This document shows positions 17,228 through 26,437 of a stretch of 64,000 bases of DNA, piece after piece (the stretch's first letter is position 1; each line of letters starts with the position of its first letter). The notes beneath the pieces were generated by a model, which ran no database searches, had not been told where the DNA came from, and worked only from the letters and a program-made list of their open reading frames with translations. The translations under genes were made by a program, and so were the position numbers. The stretch is from Nevskia soli DSM 19509 (GTDB lineage Bacteria > Pseudomonadota > Gammaproteobacteria > Nevskiales > Nevskiaceae): positions 1 through 64,000 of the forward strand of contig NZ_JONR01000024.1 of assembly GCF_000711955.1 (NCBI RefSeq), read 5' to 3'.

Positions 17228-18322
17228 TTAACGTGCTGATAGTCCCACCTGGCGGCGTTCAATCATGGAGCCACCGGCGCGGCGGCGCTTGCGTGCTTGT
17301 TCCAGCAGATGTGTGACCCCGTCGCCCAAGCGGCTCCCAGTCATCATCTGAGCCGGCCGCAAAAGGATATCGGCGCGTCCGGGTTCCCGGGCGCCGATGC
17401 TCCGTTCCGAGCGCAAGGCACTCAAGCCCTGTGAGAAATCGCTAATTCTTAGACCCGTTTTCTCCCAGTCCTCGCGCAATTGATCCAGATCAATTGGCTG
17501 CCCGACTTGCAGACCTTTTCTCCGGAATATGTCCTGGAAAGCACCGATGATTGTGGAGGTATCTATGCTGCGCCAATTGACGCGGAGTTCAATTGGCGTC
17601 CTGATCAGAAAGGTGAATGCACGCACCCCTCGCACCAGATATCGGCTCGCCATTCGGCGAGGGGCCTGTAGCAGACGGTAGGCCCACTCGATGCCGAGTT
17701 GCTGCATCCAACGGGGTGCGCGTTTTTCGATCCCGGTCAGGAAGTCGATGGACGCGCCGACGCACAAAGCGAGACCACGTGCGATGTTGCGAGTCTTCAA
17801 CTGGCGGGCTACATATTCCTGTTGGGGCGATCCCACTGCCAGAAAACAGAAGCGAAAAGGGCTATTGTCCTCGACGAAACGCAGGCAAGCCTCGATCAAT
17901 AGCGGATCTCGGATGAAACCCATTGGCGGATTAAAGTGACTCAGATGCTGCAGATGGTAATGGTCTCTGATTTGCAGTGCCTGCTCAGGGCTGCCCCCAA
18001 TCAAGATGATATGGTCATCCGGTTGGATCACGTTGGCGAACAGGCTGGAGGTAAGGTCGCTGCCGCAACATACTGGAAAGCGAAGGCCACGCGTGAATCG
18101 CAGGATGTTGGCGAGAAAACGACTGTCGAGCAGTACGAAGCCAGCATCGGCATAGAGTGTGCGGAAGGCGCTATCCTCTTTTAGCCGAAGCAGATGATCG
18201 ACATTCGGCGTGACCACGAAGCCATATTGTTGATTACCGAATTCAGCCGCCAGGCGGGTGAATCCAGGGAGGTCGAAATCATCCAGTTGACAAACAGGCG
18301 GCGGTGCAGGGTTCATCTTCAA
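17228..18322 (-). CDS. WecG/TagA/CpsF-family glycosyltransferase with C-terminal extension
   Basis: 364 residues. The first 240 match GT26 enzymes: TPNVDHLLRL, LLDSRFLANIL, ILIGGSPEQA, FLAVGSPQQEYVARQL and CVGASIDFLTG, ending with the RAPRWMQQLGIEWAYRLLQ motif. GT26 enzymes add the second sugar, typically N-acetylmannosaminuronate, glucose or a related sugar, to a polyprenyl-diphosphate sugar. The last 110 residues are a basic extension with no recognised domain. It is divergent from the EpsL gene. An FNR-like palindrome at 17480-17493 is inside this gene and looks like a codon coincidence. Confidence 0.85.
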   Translation of the reverse strand: MKMNPAPPPVCQLDDFDLPGFTRLAAEFGNQQYGFVVTPNVDHLLRLKEDSAFRTLYADAGFVLLDSRFLANILRFTRGLRFPVCCGSDLTSSLFANVIQPDDHIILIGGSPEQALQIRDHYHLQHLSHFNPPMGFIRDPLLIEACLRFVEDNSPFRFCFLAVGSPQQEYVARQLKTRNIARGLALCVGASIDFLTGIEKRAPRWMQQLGIEWAYRLLQAPRRMASRYLVRGVRAFTFLIRTPIELRVNWRSIDTSTIIGAFQDIFRRKGLQVGQPIDLDQLREDWEKTGLRISDFSQGLSALRSERSIGAREPGRADILLRPAQMMTGSRLGDGVTHLLEQARKRRRAGGSMIERRQVGLSAR

Positions 18323-18595
18323 ATCCTCATGCTCTCATGCGTCCCCAGGGGGCTACTCATTTTCGTCAGGGGACCAGAAAATGTCGGCACAATGTTGGGC
18401 GTGCATTCATGAGTTTTCTGTACGTCTGGATACAAAATGCGCTGACACATATATGGAAAGCCGAGGATGGGGCTTGCAGTCGAATACATGATGTCCCCAC
18501 GGGGTCGTGCGCGGGATTTGTGTCTGCTAACCAACAGAGCCCGATTCAATCCCATATGAGAATTCGCATCTATTCCGGGCAGGGCCTTTAAAGCG

Positions 18596-19918
18596 GTGGT
18601 GACACATTACGAGACGGTCCAGAAGGACCATAAGCCGCTGCTCCTCAAGGCACCACGTCAAAGCTGGTGCACTTCGACCCGGTCTCGTTGTCGATCCGGC
18701 GGACTGGGCTTTGGCATTGCATTTATCGCATTTATCTGCAGTGTCCCGGCGCTGGCCGAGATCAATCTGATGCCCTATGTGTCCGGCCGGACCTTGTACG
18801 ACTCCAACGTCTTTGCCCTGTCCAGCGGGGATCAAGCGGTATTGCAGAATGGAGATCCTAGCCGATCGGATACGGTATTCCGATACGCCGCAGGCGCGGA
18901 TGCATCCTTTTTATGGAATCGACAGGAAGTGTACGGATTCGCGGAAGGTCGTCGTTTCAACTACCTGCATTTCGACCAACTCGATCATGACGAATACACT
19001 CTCTCCGGAGGATCCAATTGGGTAGTCAATGATGCCTTTGGCGGAAGCGTCAACTATCGCCAGGAACGGCGCATGGCGTCGTTTGCCGATCGCACAACGA
19101 CCCAGCTTGAGATGGAGACTGAACGTACATTGTTGGCGCGTCTTGATGTAAAAGCTAGCGATGAATGGCGCCTCGACGGCGGCTTCAAACTGCATGGGCT
19201 GGACTCTCCGCTGCCTGGATTTCCGTTGTTCGCGCTAGGCGAGCATTCCGGCAACATGCAAATACAGTACGTTGGGCGGGGCAAGCTTGGAGTCGGCCTG
19301 TACACGGAGTATCTCGAAGGTGACTATCGGGGCGTACCCGATGAAGGGCGATTCCGGCAGGTAACCGCAGAACTCACTTCGACATATGCTATTAGCGGCT
19401 TGTCTGATTTCGATGCAAAAGTAGGCTATTCTCAACGCAAGAGCCAGATCGAACAGGGAGGGGACGTATCTGGACTTGCCGGAACCCTTGCCTATAAACG
19501 CAGTTTTACCGGTAAGACCTCCGGCGATATTCAGATATTTCGCCGCATCAACAGTTATGTCGCCGGAGCGACGTCAGTCGTTGAAACCGGAGCGACCATC
19601 GCACTGCGCTGGCAACCAAGCTCGACGATATCCGTAAGCCCGGATTACTCCTGGATCGAGACCGGCTACCGTGGAACATCGGCGCCCGGATCGTCGTTTC
19701 CCAGCCGCAGGGATCACTATCAGACTGCAGGAATCACGATAAACTATGACGCGCGGCCGTGGTTGTCTATCCGTGCCTTCGGTCAAGCGCAAGACCGTAA
19801 CTCGAACATTGTGCTCGACAGCTTCAACGAGTCACAGGTTGGCATTGAATTTGTGCTTCGACGGAGCCGTGATCCCAGTAGCGTTTTGCATGGCGATACG
19901 TTGACGTCCAGCCACTAA
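18596..19918 (+). CDS. epsL: Outer-membrane beta-barrel EpsL-type protein
   Basis: 440 residues, starting at tandem GTG codons (18596 or 18599). The signal sequence ends at VPALA-E, followed by alternating amphipathic strands throughout (NLMPYVSGRTLYDSNVF, FAEGRRFNYLHFDQ, RRDHYQTAGITINYD) and an aromatic last strand. This fits EpsL/exosortase-associated polysaccharide outer-membrane barrels, which accompany EpsE, EpsF and EpsG. It probably helps export or anchor the polymer. It is alone on the plus strand and convergent with the SDR gene. Confidence 0.75.
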   Translation: MVTHYETVQKDHKPLLLKAPRQSWCTSTRSRCRSGGLGFGIAFIAFICSVPALAEINLMPYVSGRTLYDSNVFALSSGDQAVLQNGDPSRSDTVFRYAAGADASFLWNRQEVYGFAEGRRFNYLHFDQLDHDEYTLSGGSNWVVNDAFGGSVNYRQERRMASFADRTTTQLEMETERTLLARLDVKASDEWRLDGGFKLHGLDSPLPGFPLFALGEHSGNMQIQYVGRGKLGVGLYTEYLEGDYRGVPDEGRFRQVTAELTSTYAISGLSDFDAKVGYSQRKSQIEQGGDVSGLAGTLAYKRSFTGKTSGDIQIFRRINSYVAGATSVVETGATIALRWQPSSTISVSPDYSWIETGYRGTSAPGSSFPSRRDHYQTAGITINYDARPWLSIRAFGQAQDRNSNIVLDSFNESQVGIEFVLRRSRDPSSVLHGDTLTSSH

Positions 19919-20044
19919 GCATCCCTTCCGGCTGACTTGTGAATCCGTGCCGTGCCAGCTGGCGTGGCACATCGAAAAAATGATGGTCGTCTTGGGGCGA
20001 TTCACCATCTCCGGAGCTTGTAAAAAGCGCCGTCATCCGGAATA

Positions 20045-20992
20045 TTACTTCAAGGTGCGCAGGCCCGTCATCAGCGGCGTGAAATGCAGGCCCAACCGGT
20101 CCTCCGATTTGCGCCCATCCAGGCGAATGTTCTGGCTGAAAAGACGCAGCAGCGAAGGCGGCATAGGTTCCGGCACCGCCGCGCTATCGGCCCCTAACAA
20201 ACGCGCGACCAATTGCGCCGCCTTCAACGCGGGTGCCAGTACCGAGCCCTCAAACAGCAACCTTTTTTCAGAAATCCTGCGCACCGGTAGCGCATTGTGA
20301 AATTGCGCGAGCCACAGGAAGTATTCATTCCAAGTTAGTGAGCCTGGCATTACAATATTGAAGCACTCGCCTTCAATGTCGGGTTGGCGCAATGCATTGA
20401 GCAATGCAGCTACCAGATCGTCAATGTGAACCAAATTGCAGAATCCCGCTCCGCGGCTTCCGAGGTCACCGATCCGCCCGGCAAGCAGCCAACGCGCGAT
20501 ACGTTCGCTCCATTGCCTGCTGCCGCGGCCGTATATGCAGCCGGGCCGCAAAATTACCGCTCGAGGATATCCACGGGCTATTCGTTCGGCTTCGACCTTT
20601 GCCCCCGCGTATCCTCCGGCGTTCTGGGTGAGCGAACTGGATTCATCCACCACGCCGGATGCCGCGCCATATACCGCCATCGAACTCAGATAGACAACAC
20701 GCGGCGGCTGTGGCTGACGTGCCGCTGCTTCATACAGGGCCCGCGCATTGGCCCGTATTACATTGGAGGTCCCGGCGACAGCGTTGACCACAGCATCCAC
20801 GCCGCGCATCGCTTCGAAAAGCTGCGCTGAGTCGGTGGCATCGACTTTGCCGACGCTTTCGCATCCAGAGGGCGGTGTATGGTAGTGATGGGTCACAAGG
20901 GGCATTGCCCATTCAGATGTGGCGAGCGCTTTCACCAGCTGCCGGCCTACATACCCACTTGCCCCTAGAATCAGAATTCTTTTCTTGATCAC
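20045..20992 (-). CDS. NAD(P)-dependent epimerase/dehydratase (extended SDR)
   Basis: 315 residues with an N-terminal Rossmann motif (ILILGASGYVGRQL), a Ser and YxxxK catalytic set (VYLSSMAVYG, YAGAKVEAE) and RPGCIYGRG near the substrate pocket. These are features of nucleotide-sugar or lipid-linked modifying SDRs. It follows the GMC oxidoreductase gene with a 4-base overlap (20989-20992), so the two probably act in sequence. The substrate is unknown. Confidence 0.85.
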   Translation of the reverse strand: MIKKRILILGASGYVGRQLVKALATSEWAMPLVTHHYHTPPSGCESVGKVDATDSAQLFEAMRGVDAVVNAVAGTSNVIRANARALYEAAARQPQPPRVVYLSSMAVYGAASGVVDESSSLTQNAGGYAGAKVEAERIARGYPRAVILRPGCIYGRGSRQWSERIARWLLAGRIGDLGSRGAGFCNLVHIDDLVAALLNALRQPDIEGECFNIVMPGSLTWNEYFLWLAQFHNALPVRRISEKRLLFEGSVLAPALKAAQLVARLLGADSAAVPEPMPPSLLRLFSQNIRLDGRKSEDRLGLHFTPLMTGLRTLK

Positions 20993-22722
20993 GTGATCGA
21001 TTCTGGCACAGGGCTTGCCTTTTCATTTCGCGGCGCTCGTTCGGGGTTCGCAGCCGAGACGTACTGACGGCGGTTGGCGACAGCTTTAAGGTGATCGGCT
21101 AGCCGCAATGCCAACGCCACGATAGTCAGGGTCGGATTTGCCTGACTCGATGTGGGGAATACCGCGGAACTGGCGATGAACAGGTTGTCTATGCCGTGCA
21201 TTCGGCAATTGGAATCCACCACGCTGTTGCGCGGATCGGATCCCATACGTGCGGTGCCGAGGTGATGACCGCCATATGCACCGTAGCGGGTCATTTCAAG
21301 CTCGACTGAGTCTATATCGTACTCAAAAGAACCAACCTCGCTGCAGCGCAGGTCATCCGAAAGCAAGGCCAGGGCGCGCTTCACAGTGAGGACGTCCCCC
21401 TCGGTGTAACGCCAGTCGATGTCCAGTTGTTGGATGCCAAGGGCATCGCGCAGAGTTCCGAGTCGCACCCGGCTATTCGGATTAGGCTCCTGCTCTGCGT
21501 GAAAATCCAAGCTGTAAAGTCCTGCTCGTGGCTTGATGATGATCGACGGAAACTTCCGCTTCGCCAGAGTGCGGTAACGCAACCAGTGGATCAGAAACAA
21601 AGCTGTTCCGAATGGATCGCAGATGACATTGCGCAGGTGTAGCAGTATCGCCTGCGCCGACAGGTGTTCCTCTCCGTGTAGGCGCTTGCCGTATTCGTAT
21701 GGAATAATGCCCTTTGCCAGATAGAGCAGGGAAAGCAAACCAGTCCTGTGTGCAGGATCGGTAATACGCGGATGATGCAAGCGTGCCACGAAATTTCCGA
21801 TTCGGTGCTGACGCTGTGTGGCGGAGGAAAGCGCGAAGCGCCGGCGGCAATACACGCCGTTCATGTCGACATCGTAGCCATGATGGACCTTATTGGGCTG
21901 ATTCAGCTTGATCGCTCCAATAGTTCCGGCCATGTGACACATGTAATAACGTCCAACTAAATCACTATTGTTGCCAATGCCGTTGCTATGTACATCACGA
22001 TTGGATAGCAATAGCCTGGCCACTTCAAGCCCGCCAGCGGCGAGCACGAACTGGTCGGCTCGAACCGTCATGGTCCTTCCATTCAGCGTGCTGACTGTCG
22101 CTCCATTAAGTGCCGAGCCTGCATTGTTTAAGCTAAGCGCCGTAACATTGGCATGCAGCAGCACGGTGACTCTAGTGGAAGCGCGCAGATATGCGCCGTA
22201 GCGGCGGCCAAAATCGGTGGGGCAACTGAAGCGTTCCAGCGTGTCGGTGCTGAAGTGAGGGCTTTTGAATCCGACGATCATGGCCCTGGGTTCGGCTTCA
22301 AACGCCTTGCCTACGGTATAGGCGAATGAGCCGGCCTCGCACAATTCGTTGGCTTTGCCATAGTAGGGAAGCAGATCGCCGTATGCTATCGGCCAACCAC
22401 TGTGAGGTATCCAGGGACGAGCTTCGAAATCGATAGGGTCGAATGGGACACAACGTCCGCCCCAGATTGTTGTTGAGCCACCGAAACGACGCTGGCGATA
22501 ACGGTCTGGGAGGCTATGCAGATGCTCGTCTGACACAGTGCCCTGGTATAGATCCTGCGTTTCGTGCTCTGCCTTGAGGCCCCCTGACTCGAGAAGTAAT
22601 ACGTCGAGTCCCGCATCTTCCAGCGCCAGCGCCAGAGAAATCCCGGCCGCGCCGGCGCCCACAATGCAGATATGCGCGGACAGCTGGTGCCCATCCGGAA
22701 AATTGGATGCGTCTAGTATCAC
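20989..22722 (-). CDS. GMC-family FAD oxidoreductase
   Basis: 577 residues. An N-terminal FAD dinucleotide fold (HICIVGAGAAGISLALAL, VLLLESGG), a glycine-rich substrate segment (RRFGGSTTIWGGRCVP) and the C-terminal GMC signature with a catalytic His in YGGHHLGTARMG and SSQANPTLTIVALA. It probably oxidises an alcohol on a sugar or sugar-like substrate. It overlaps the downstream SDR gene and the upstream small membrane protein gene (22719-22722), giving a three-gene operon beside the exopolysaccharide genes. Confidence 0.85.
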   Translation of the reverse strand: MILDASNFPDGHQLSAHICIVGAGAAGISLALALEDAGLDVLLLESGGLKAEHETQDLYQGTVSDEHLHSLPDRYRQRRFGGSTTIWGGRCVPFDPIDFEARPWIPHSGWPIAYGDLLPYYGKANELCEAGSFAYTVGKAFEAEPRAMIVGFKSPHFSTDTLERFSCPTDFGRRYGAYLRASTRVTVLLHANVTALSLNNAGSALNGATVSTLNGRTMTVRADQFVLAAGGLEVARLLLSNRDVHSNGIGNNSDLVGRYYMCHMAGTIGAIKLNQPNKVHHGYDVDMNGVYCRRRFALSSATQRQHRIGNFVARLHHPRITDPAHRTGLLSLLYLAKGIIPYEYGKRLHGEEHLSAQAILLHLRNVICDPFGTALFLIHWLRYRTLAKRKFPSIIIKPRAGLYSLDFHAEQEPNPNSRVRLGTLRDALGIQQLDIDWRYTEGDVLTVKRALALLSDDLRCSEVGSFEYDIDSVELEMTRYGAYGGHHLGTARMGSDPRNSVVDSNCRMHGIDNLFIASSAVFPTSSQANPTLTIVALALRLADHLKAVANRRQYVSAANPERAPRNEKASPVPESIT

Positions 22723-22922
22723 GTGTTGACCTTCTTTCCCACCTTGGAATCAATAGACGGCTTATCGCTATCGCGAAGGTATACCTGCCACAACAAGCCT
22801 AGAGTAATTACAGCAAGGAGCAGGAACCATTTCTGTTGGATGGCGCACAGTTTCGCTCTGTGAAAACGCAGAGTCACTTTGTATAGACGCTCGATTTCGT
22901 CGATAACACTGTTGGGCGTCAT
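22719..22922 (-). CDS. Small single-helix membrane protein (hypothetical)
   Basis: 67 residues from an ATG at 22922: a short charged N-terminus, one hydrophobic helix (WFLLLAVITLGLLWQVYL) and a basic tail ending GKKVNT. Its stop overlaps the start of the GMC oxidoreductase as ATGA, the main support for it being real. It could anchor or assist the oxidoreductase. The ribosome site is weak. An ATG at 23120 would lengthen it over the divergent promoter and is unlikely. Confidence 0.5.
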   Translation of the reverse strand: MTPNSVIDEIERLYKVTLRFHRAKLCAIQQKWFLLLAVITLGLLWQVYLRDSDKPSIDSKVGKKVNT

Positions 22923-23048
22923 ACAGAAAACGTTGAGACCAATGCGTAGTGTTTGTTGAGTAACTAGTTTTTGCCTTCGGTGGTTTTTGGCTGCCTTTCT
23001 GGAACGGTTGGTGATGAGAAATAGCGATTTTTCGCAATTTTGACATTG

Positions 23049-24575
23049 ATGGACGGAAAAAAGAGGATGATGAACACAGAAGATGTTGTGAACCCGTGGC
23101 AGATGCAGTTGCGGGCTCATTCAAAAAGAAAGATCAGCCGCGATACGGTTACCCTGGCTTTCGACTTGTTACCCTTGGCGGATTTCGCCTGTTTGATTCT
23201 TTCCGGATACTTGGGAACACTCATCTACTGCACAGTAACCGGCGATGGATTGTCAGCCGATATTTGGAGCATCCATAAAACCCGAATAATCATTCTCGCC
23301 TTGCTGGCGCCTGTACTCCTGTACGATCGCAAACTGCGCGATGCGACCGGCCACATCAGCCTGTGGAATCTCGCTGGCAATACCGTGATGCGCTTTATCA
23401 AGTTCTCCGGCGCAGCATTGACGCTAGGGTTTCTCACTCATTCCTTGGTCGACGTGCCACGCGGATTGGCCGTAACCTGGCTTGCCATAGGCCTCGTCCT
23501 GGTCACGGTCCTCAGGATGCTGTTGGTCAGAGAGCTACGCGTGCTGGAGCGCATTGGAGTGCTGTGCGAAAGCGTCGCCATTGTCGGAGCTGGTCCAGTG
23601 GCCGATCGCCTGATCCAGCAACTGCTTCACGCTAGGCCGGATAGCATGGAAATAGTGGGGATATTCGATGATCGCATGGCGGATCCAGCCACACATGAAA
23701 CACGCCAACCGGCCGCCCTCAACCGTCCGGTAGGTACGCTCCAGGATCTGCTCGATATTGGAAAGACCCGCAAGATCGATTGGGTATTACTGACGATGCC
23801 GTGTACCGCGGAGAATCGCCTGCTGTCCATGATTCATACACTCAAGGCTTTGTCCGTTCCGGTGGGGCTGTGCCCGGAAAATGTCGGGCTTCTTCTGCCT
23901 TATCGTATGATCGACTACGTTGCGGATGGCCTGCCGGTCACCTTGCTGGCGGATCGTCCAATCCGACATTGGGCGGCCATCATCAAGTCGGTGGAAGATG
24001 TGCTGCTTGGTGGCTTGTTGCTGCTTCTGCTACTGCCGATCATGGGGTTGATCGCATTGGCCATCAGGCTGGAAGGCGCGGGTCCAATACTATTCCGCCA
24101 ACCGAGGCATGGGGCGAACAACGACGTATTCGATATATTCAAATTTCGCACCATGCGCTGGAGTGCGGACGCGGAGCAAGGCCCGCTAAAGCAAACCAGC
24201 GTGGATGACATGCGAATCACGCCGGTCGGGCGCCTTCTGCGCAAAACGAGCCTCGACGAGTTGCCGCAACTCTTCAATGTGCTGCGCGGTGAGATGTCCC
24301 TGGTGGGACCTCGCCCTCACGCGGTTAACATGCGAACCGAGGATCGCCTCGGACACGAAATTACAGATGAATACCCGCATCGGCATCGGGTCAAGCCGGG
24401 TATGACCGGCTGGGCACAGGTCAATGGCTCCCGTGGCGCCACGGATACCCGTGAGCAGTTGCGCCGCCGGGTCGAGCTGGATATCCAGTACGTTGAAAAC
24501 TGGTCCTTGTTGTTCGACATCAAGATACTGTTACTGACCTTTTGGGTGGTACTGCGTGGCACCAATGCACGCTGA
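23049..24575 (+). CDS. epsB: Undecaprenyl-phosphate sugar phosphotransferase (EpsB/WcaJ type)
   Basis: About 508 residues. Four N-terminal membrane helices, a CoA-binding-like domain (VAIVGAGPVADRLI), a fifth helix and the C-terminal bacterial sugar transferase domain (FDIFKFRTMR, RLLRKTSLDELPQLFNVL, MSLVGPRPHAV, VKPGMTGWAQVNGSRG). It transfers a hexose-1-phosphate to undecaprenyl phosphate, the first step of repeat-unit assembly. Possible starts are TTG 23040, ATG 23049 and ATG 23067/23070; no strong ribosome site decides. It is divergent from the GMC oxidoreductase operon. Confidence 0.88.
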   Translation: MDGKKRMMNTEDVVNPWQMQLRAHSKRKISRDTVTLAFDLLPLADFACLILSGYLGTLIYCTVTGDGLSADIWSIHKTRIIILALLAPVLLYDRKLRDATGHISLWNLAGNTVMRFIKFSGAALTLGFLTHSLVDVPRGLAVTWLAIGLVLVTVLRMLLVRELRVLERIGVLCESVAIVGAGPVADRLIQQLLHARPDSMEIVGIFDDRMADPATHETRQPAALNRPVGTLQDLLDIGKTRKIDWVLLTMPCTAENRLLSMIHTLKALSVPVGLCPENVGLLLPYRMIDYVADGLPVTLLADRPIRHWAAIIKSVEDVLLGGLLLLLLLPIMGLIALAIRLEGAGPILFRQPRHGANNDVFDIFKFRTMRWSADAEQGPLKQTSVDDMRITPVGRLLRKTSLDELPQLFNVLRGEMSLVGPRPHAVNMRTEDRLGHEITDEYPHRHRVKPGMTGWAQVNGSRGATDTREQLRRRVELDIQYVENWSLLFDIKILLLTFWVVLRGTNAR

Positions 24576-24732
24576 CCCCGGCACAGCGCTGCTCAGGGTA
24601 TAAGGCTTTCGTGAGAATTCTCTTTGTCCAGATAGTCGGTGCAGGGTCATAAGCTGTGGCTGGTTGGGGGAGCGGGTCTTCCGTCCATCAACTGTCTTGC
24701 ATCCTGACTCGGATTGTATGGCGCCGCACTGA

Positions 24733-24984
24733 TTGTCCGAAATCCCAATGTTGAACTTGCGTTGCCCACGCGGCATCAGCATCCGCTCTCGAGCATCTCT
24801 CATCACAATATTGGACAGTCAAGTGAACGTATTACCCATTGGGACGTTGTTGCACCTGCTGGACAGACCACCCGGCATCGATCGCTTGCCAGCTGAAGAC
24901 CGGACGGGACAATGCGGCGAAGGGTTTCAGGCACGCATTTATGAGGAAGCCAATGGCGGCTGGCAAAGGATTCGGGGCTACTGA
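24733..24984 (+). CDS. Possible small protein upstream of the sigma factor
   Basis: 83 codons from a TTG (or about 78 from the ATG at 24748), ending in TGATG where the stop overlaps the sigma-factor start. That coupling is the only positive sign. No domain, signal or membrane helix is seen, and another frame is open in the same stretch. It could be a small regulator of the sigma factor or just untranslated leader. Confidence 0.3.
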   Translation: MSEIPMLNLRCPRGISIRSRASLITILDSQVNVLPIGTLLHLLDRPPGIDRLPAEDRTGQCGEGFQARIYEEANGGWQRIRGY

Positions 24985-25910
24985 TGCCAGTGGTTTCCCG
25001 CCTCATGGTGCAGGGTACATCGGCATGGCGCGCCACCAGCAGAAGCGAGTACAAGCCTGTTGAAGCAAATACTCAACCGGGGAACGTGAGCGCTGGTCTT
25101 GATTCATACATCACTGCCGTCAACCGGGTGCCTATGTTGACTGCGCACGAAGAGATCCTTCTGAGCAGAAAAATCCACAGGGAAGAAGATTCGGCCGCAG
25201 CAAAGCTATTGATCAAATCCAATCTTCGCTTCGTCGTACCGATTGCGCGTAGCTACCTGGGATACCGGCAGTCATTGGATGACTTGATTCAAGAAGGAAA
25301 CATGGGGTTGATCAAGGCTATCCACCGATTTCAACCAACCACCGGTTCCCGCCTTGTCCATCTGGCCACTCCCCTTATTACGGCCGCAATACGGGACTGC
25401 ATCGTGCGCCTATGGCACATGATTCCTTCTGAACTGACCCGTACCGAACAGGAGTTATTTTTTCGACTACCGGAGACATTACGCGAGGGAGGGCTTGAAT
25501 TGACAGGTGCCGAGTTGAGAAAACTCGCCGCATCTTTGCGCACCAGGCCTGAGGTGCTCCGGCGCCTTCAAATATGGTTGGCCGGCACGGATTTCTCCCT
25601 GGATGGCCAAGAATGGAGGCGCTCCAGCCATCATCAGCAGAGCCAGTTGCCATCCGGGGATAGTATAGCCGTGGAAGCCTCCGAGGAACTCGAGCACCAG
25701 TTTGAAGCCATGCACCAGTTCCTAGACCACTTGGCGCCTCGTACGCGCGACATATTGGTGGGGCGGTGGCTGACACCGGGGCCGCGGCCCAAGCTGCACG
25801 AATTTGCCCAGCGCCACGGCATTTCAAGGGAACGGGTGCGGCAGATCGAGCAGGAGGCCTTCAATAACATCAGGGATGGAATGCGTTCACTCCAGCGCCG
25901 CGGTGGATGA
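24984..25910 (+). CDS. Divergent RNA polymerase sigma factor, sigma-32-like
   Basis: 308 residues. The N-terminal part resembles RpoH (LDSYITAVNRVPMLTAHEE), and region 2.2 is recognisable (SNLRFVVPIARSYLGYRQSLDDLIQEGNMGLIKAIHRF). The next 25 residues (about 120-145) lack the usual Tyr-Ala-x-Trp-Trp core-melting motif and read SRLVHLATPLITAAIRDC instead. Region 4.2 is intact (EFAQRHGISRERVRQIEQEA). A specialised sigma factor inside an exopolysaccharide locus may direct a small regulon. It may share a transcript with the preceding small frame and is convergent with the PilZ gene. Confidence 0.75.
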   Translation: MPVVSRLMVQGTSAWRATSRSEYKPVEANTQPGNVSAGLDSYITAVNRVPMLTAHEEILLSRKIHREEDSAAAKLLIKSNLRFVVPIARSYLGYRQSLDDLIQEGNMGLIKAIHRFQPTTGSRLVHLATPLITAAIRDCIVRLWHMIPSELTRTEQELFFRLPETLREGGLELTGAELRKLAASLRTRPEVLRRLQIWLAGTDFSLDGQEWRRSSHHQQSQLPSGDSIAVEASEELEHQFEAMHQFLDHLAPRTRDILVGRWLTPGPRPKLHEFAQRHGISRERVRQIEQEAFNNIRDGMRSLQRRGG

Positions 25911-25947
25911 AGCCAGCTTTGCGACAGTCGGAGCTCGCAAAAACAAA

Positions 25948-26268
25948 TCAGCCACTGTCCACGCTGACCAGGTCGCGTTGAGCCAGAATTGTCTGAAAAC
26001 TAACCCCATGTTCCAGACGTACCGCAACATCGATGTCCGAAGTACGCAAGACAAAACCGGCCAATGGCGCGACGACGCCGTGCGGGAGGCGGATGCGAGC
26101 TTCAAGATGGTCTCCGGTATGCAACGGCAAATCGTCCCCGCGACTGAATCGAATGCCGCCTTCCGATAGGTCGAATACCGAAAGCGCGGCACCTTCCCAT
26201 TCCAGCGTAGGGCGAAGCCTGTCAGGGTAGCGCACCCTGTAGTCGACGCGTCGATTACGAATCTCCAT
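25948..26268 (-). CDS. PilZ-domain protein (c-di-GMP effector)
   Basis: 106 residues, nearly all one PilZ domain. The RxxxR motif is present in RRVDYRVRY and the D/NxSxxG motif in FDLSEGGIRFS. Both contact cyclic di-GMP in known PilZ proteins. It lies between a sigma factor and a Crp-fold regulator next to the exopolysaccharide genes, so control of polymer production or attachment by c-di-GMP is plausible. The longer frame starting at 26369 has no better start. Confidence 0.8.
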   Translation of the reverse strand: MEIRNRRVDYRVRYPDRLRPTLEWEGAALSVFDLSEGGIRFSRGDDLPLHTGDHLEARIRLPHGVVAPLAGFVLRTSDIDVAVRLEHGVSFQTILAQRDLVSVDSG

Positions 26269-26437
26269 CGGCTAAGCCTACACCTACGCAAGCCTGTATA
26301 CCGGATGGTCGGCCGTGCGGCTTTCGGCGCAGGACTTTTGTACGTTGGAAGACAGTTTGGACGATCCATCCGAGCCTATTCTGAGATAGGCGGGGCCCAC
26401 AACGTCCAAACCTCCAGAATCGGCCGTCAGGGAATCA

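Noticed and set aside
17480..17493. Perfect TTGATCCAGATCAA FNR-type palindrome
   Set aside because: It is inside the WecG-family coding sequence (codons for Ile-Asp-Leu-Asp-Gln-Leu) with no nearby start codon on either strand, so it is most likely a chance result of codons.
19952..19970. GTGCCA...TGGCAC hairpin between convergent EpsL and SDR genes
   Set aside because: Neither strand has a T-run after the stem, so it is not a convincing intrinsic terminator.
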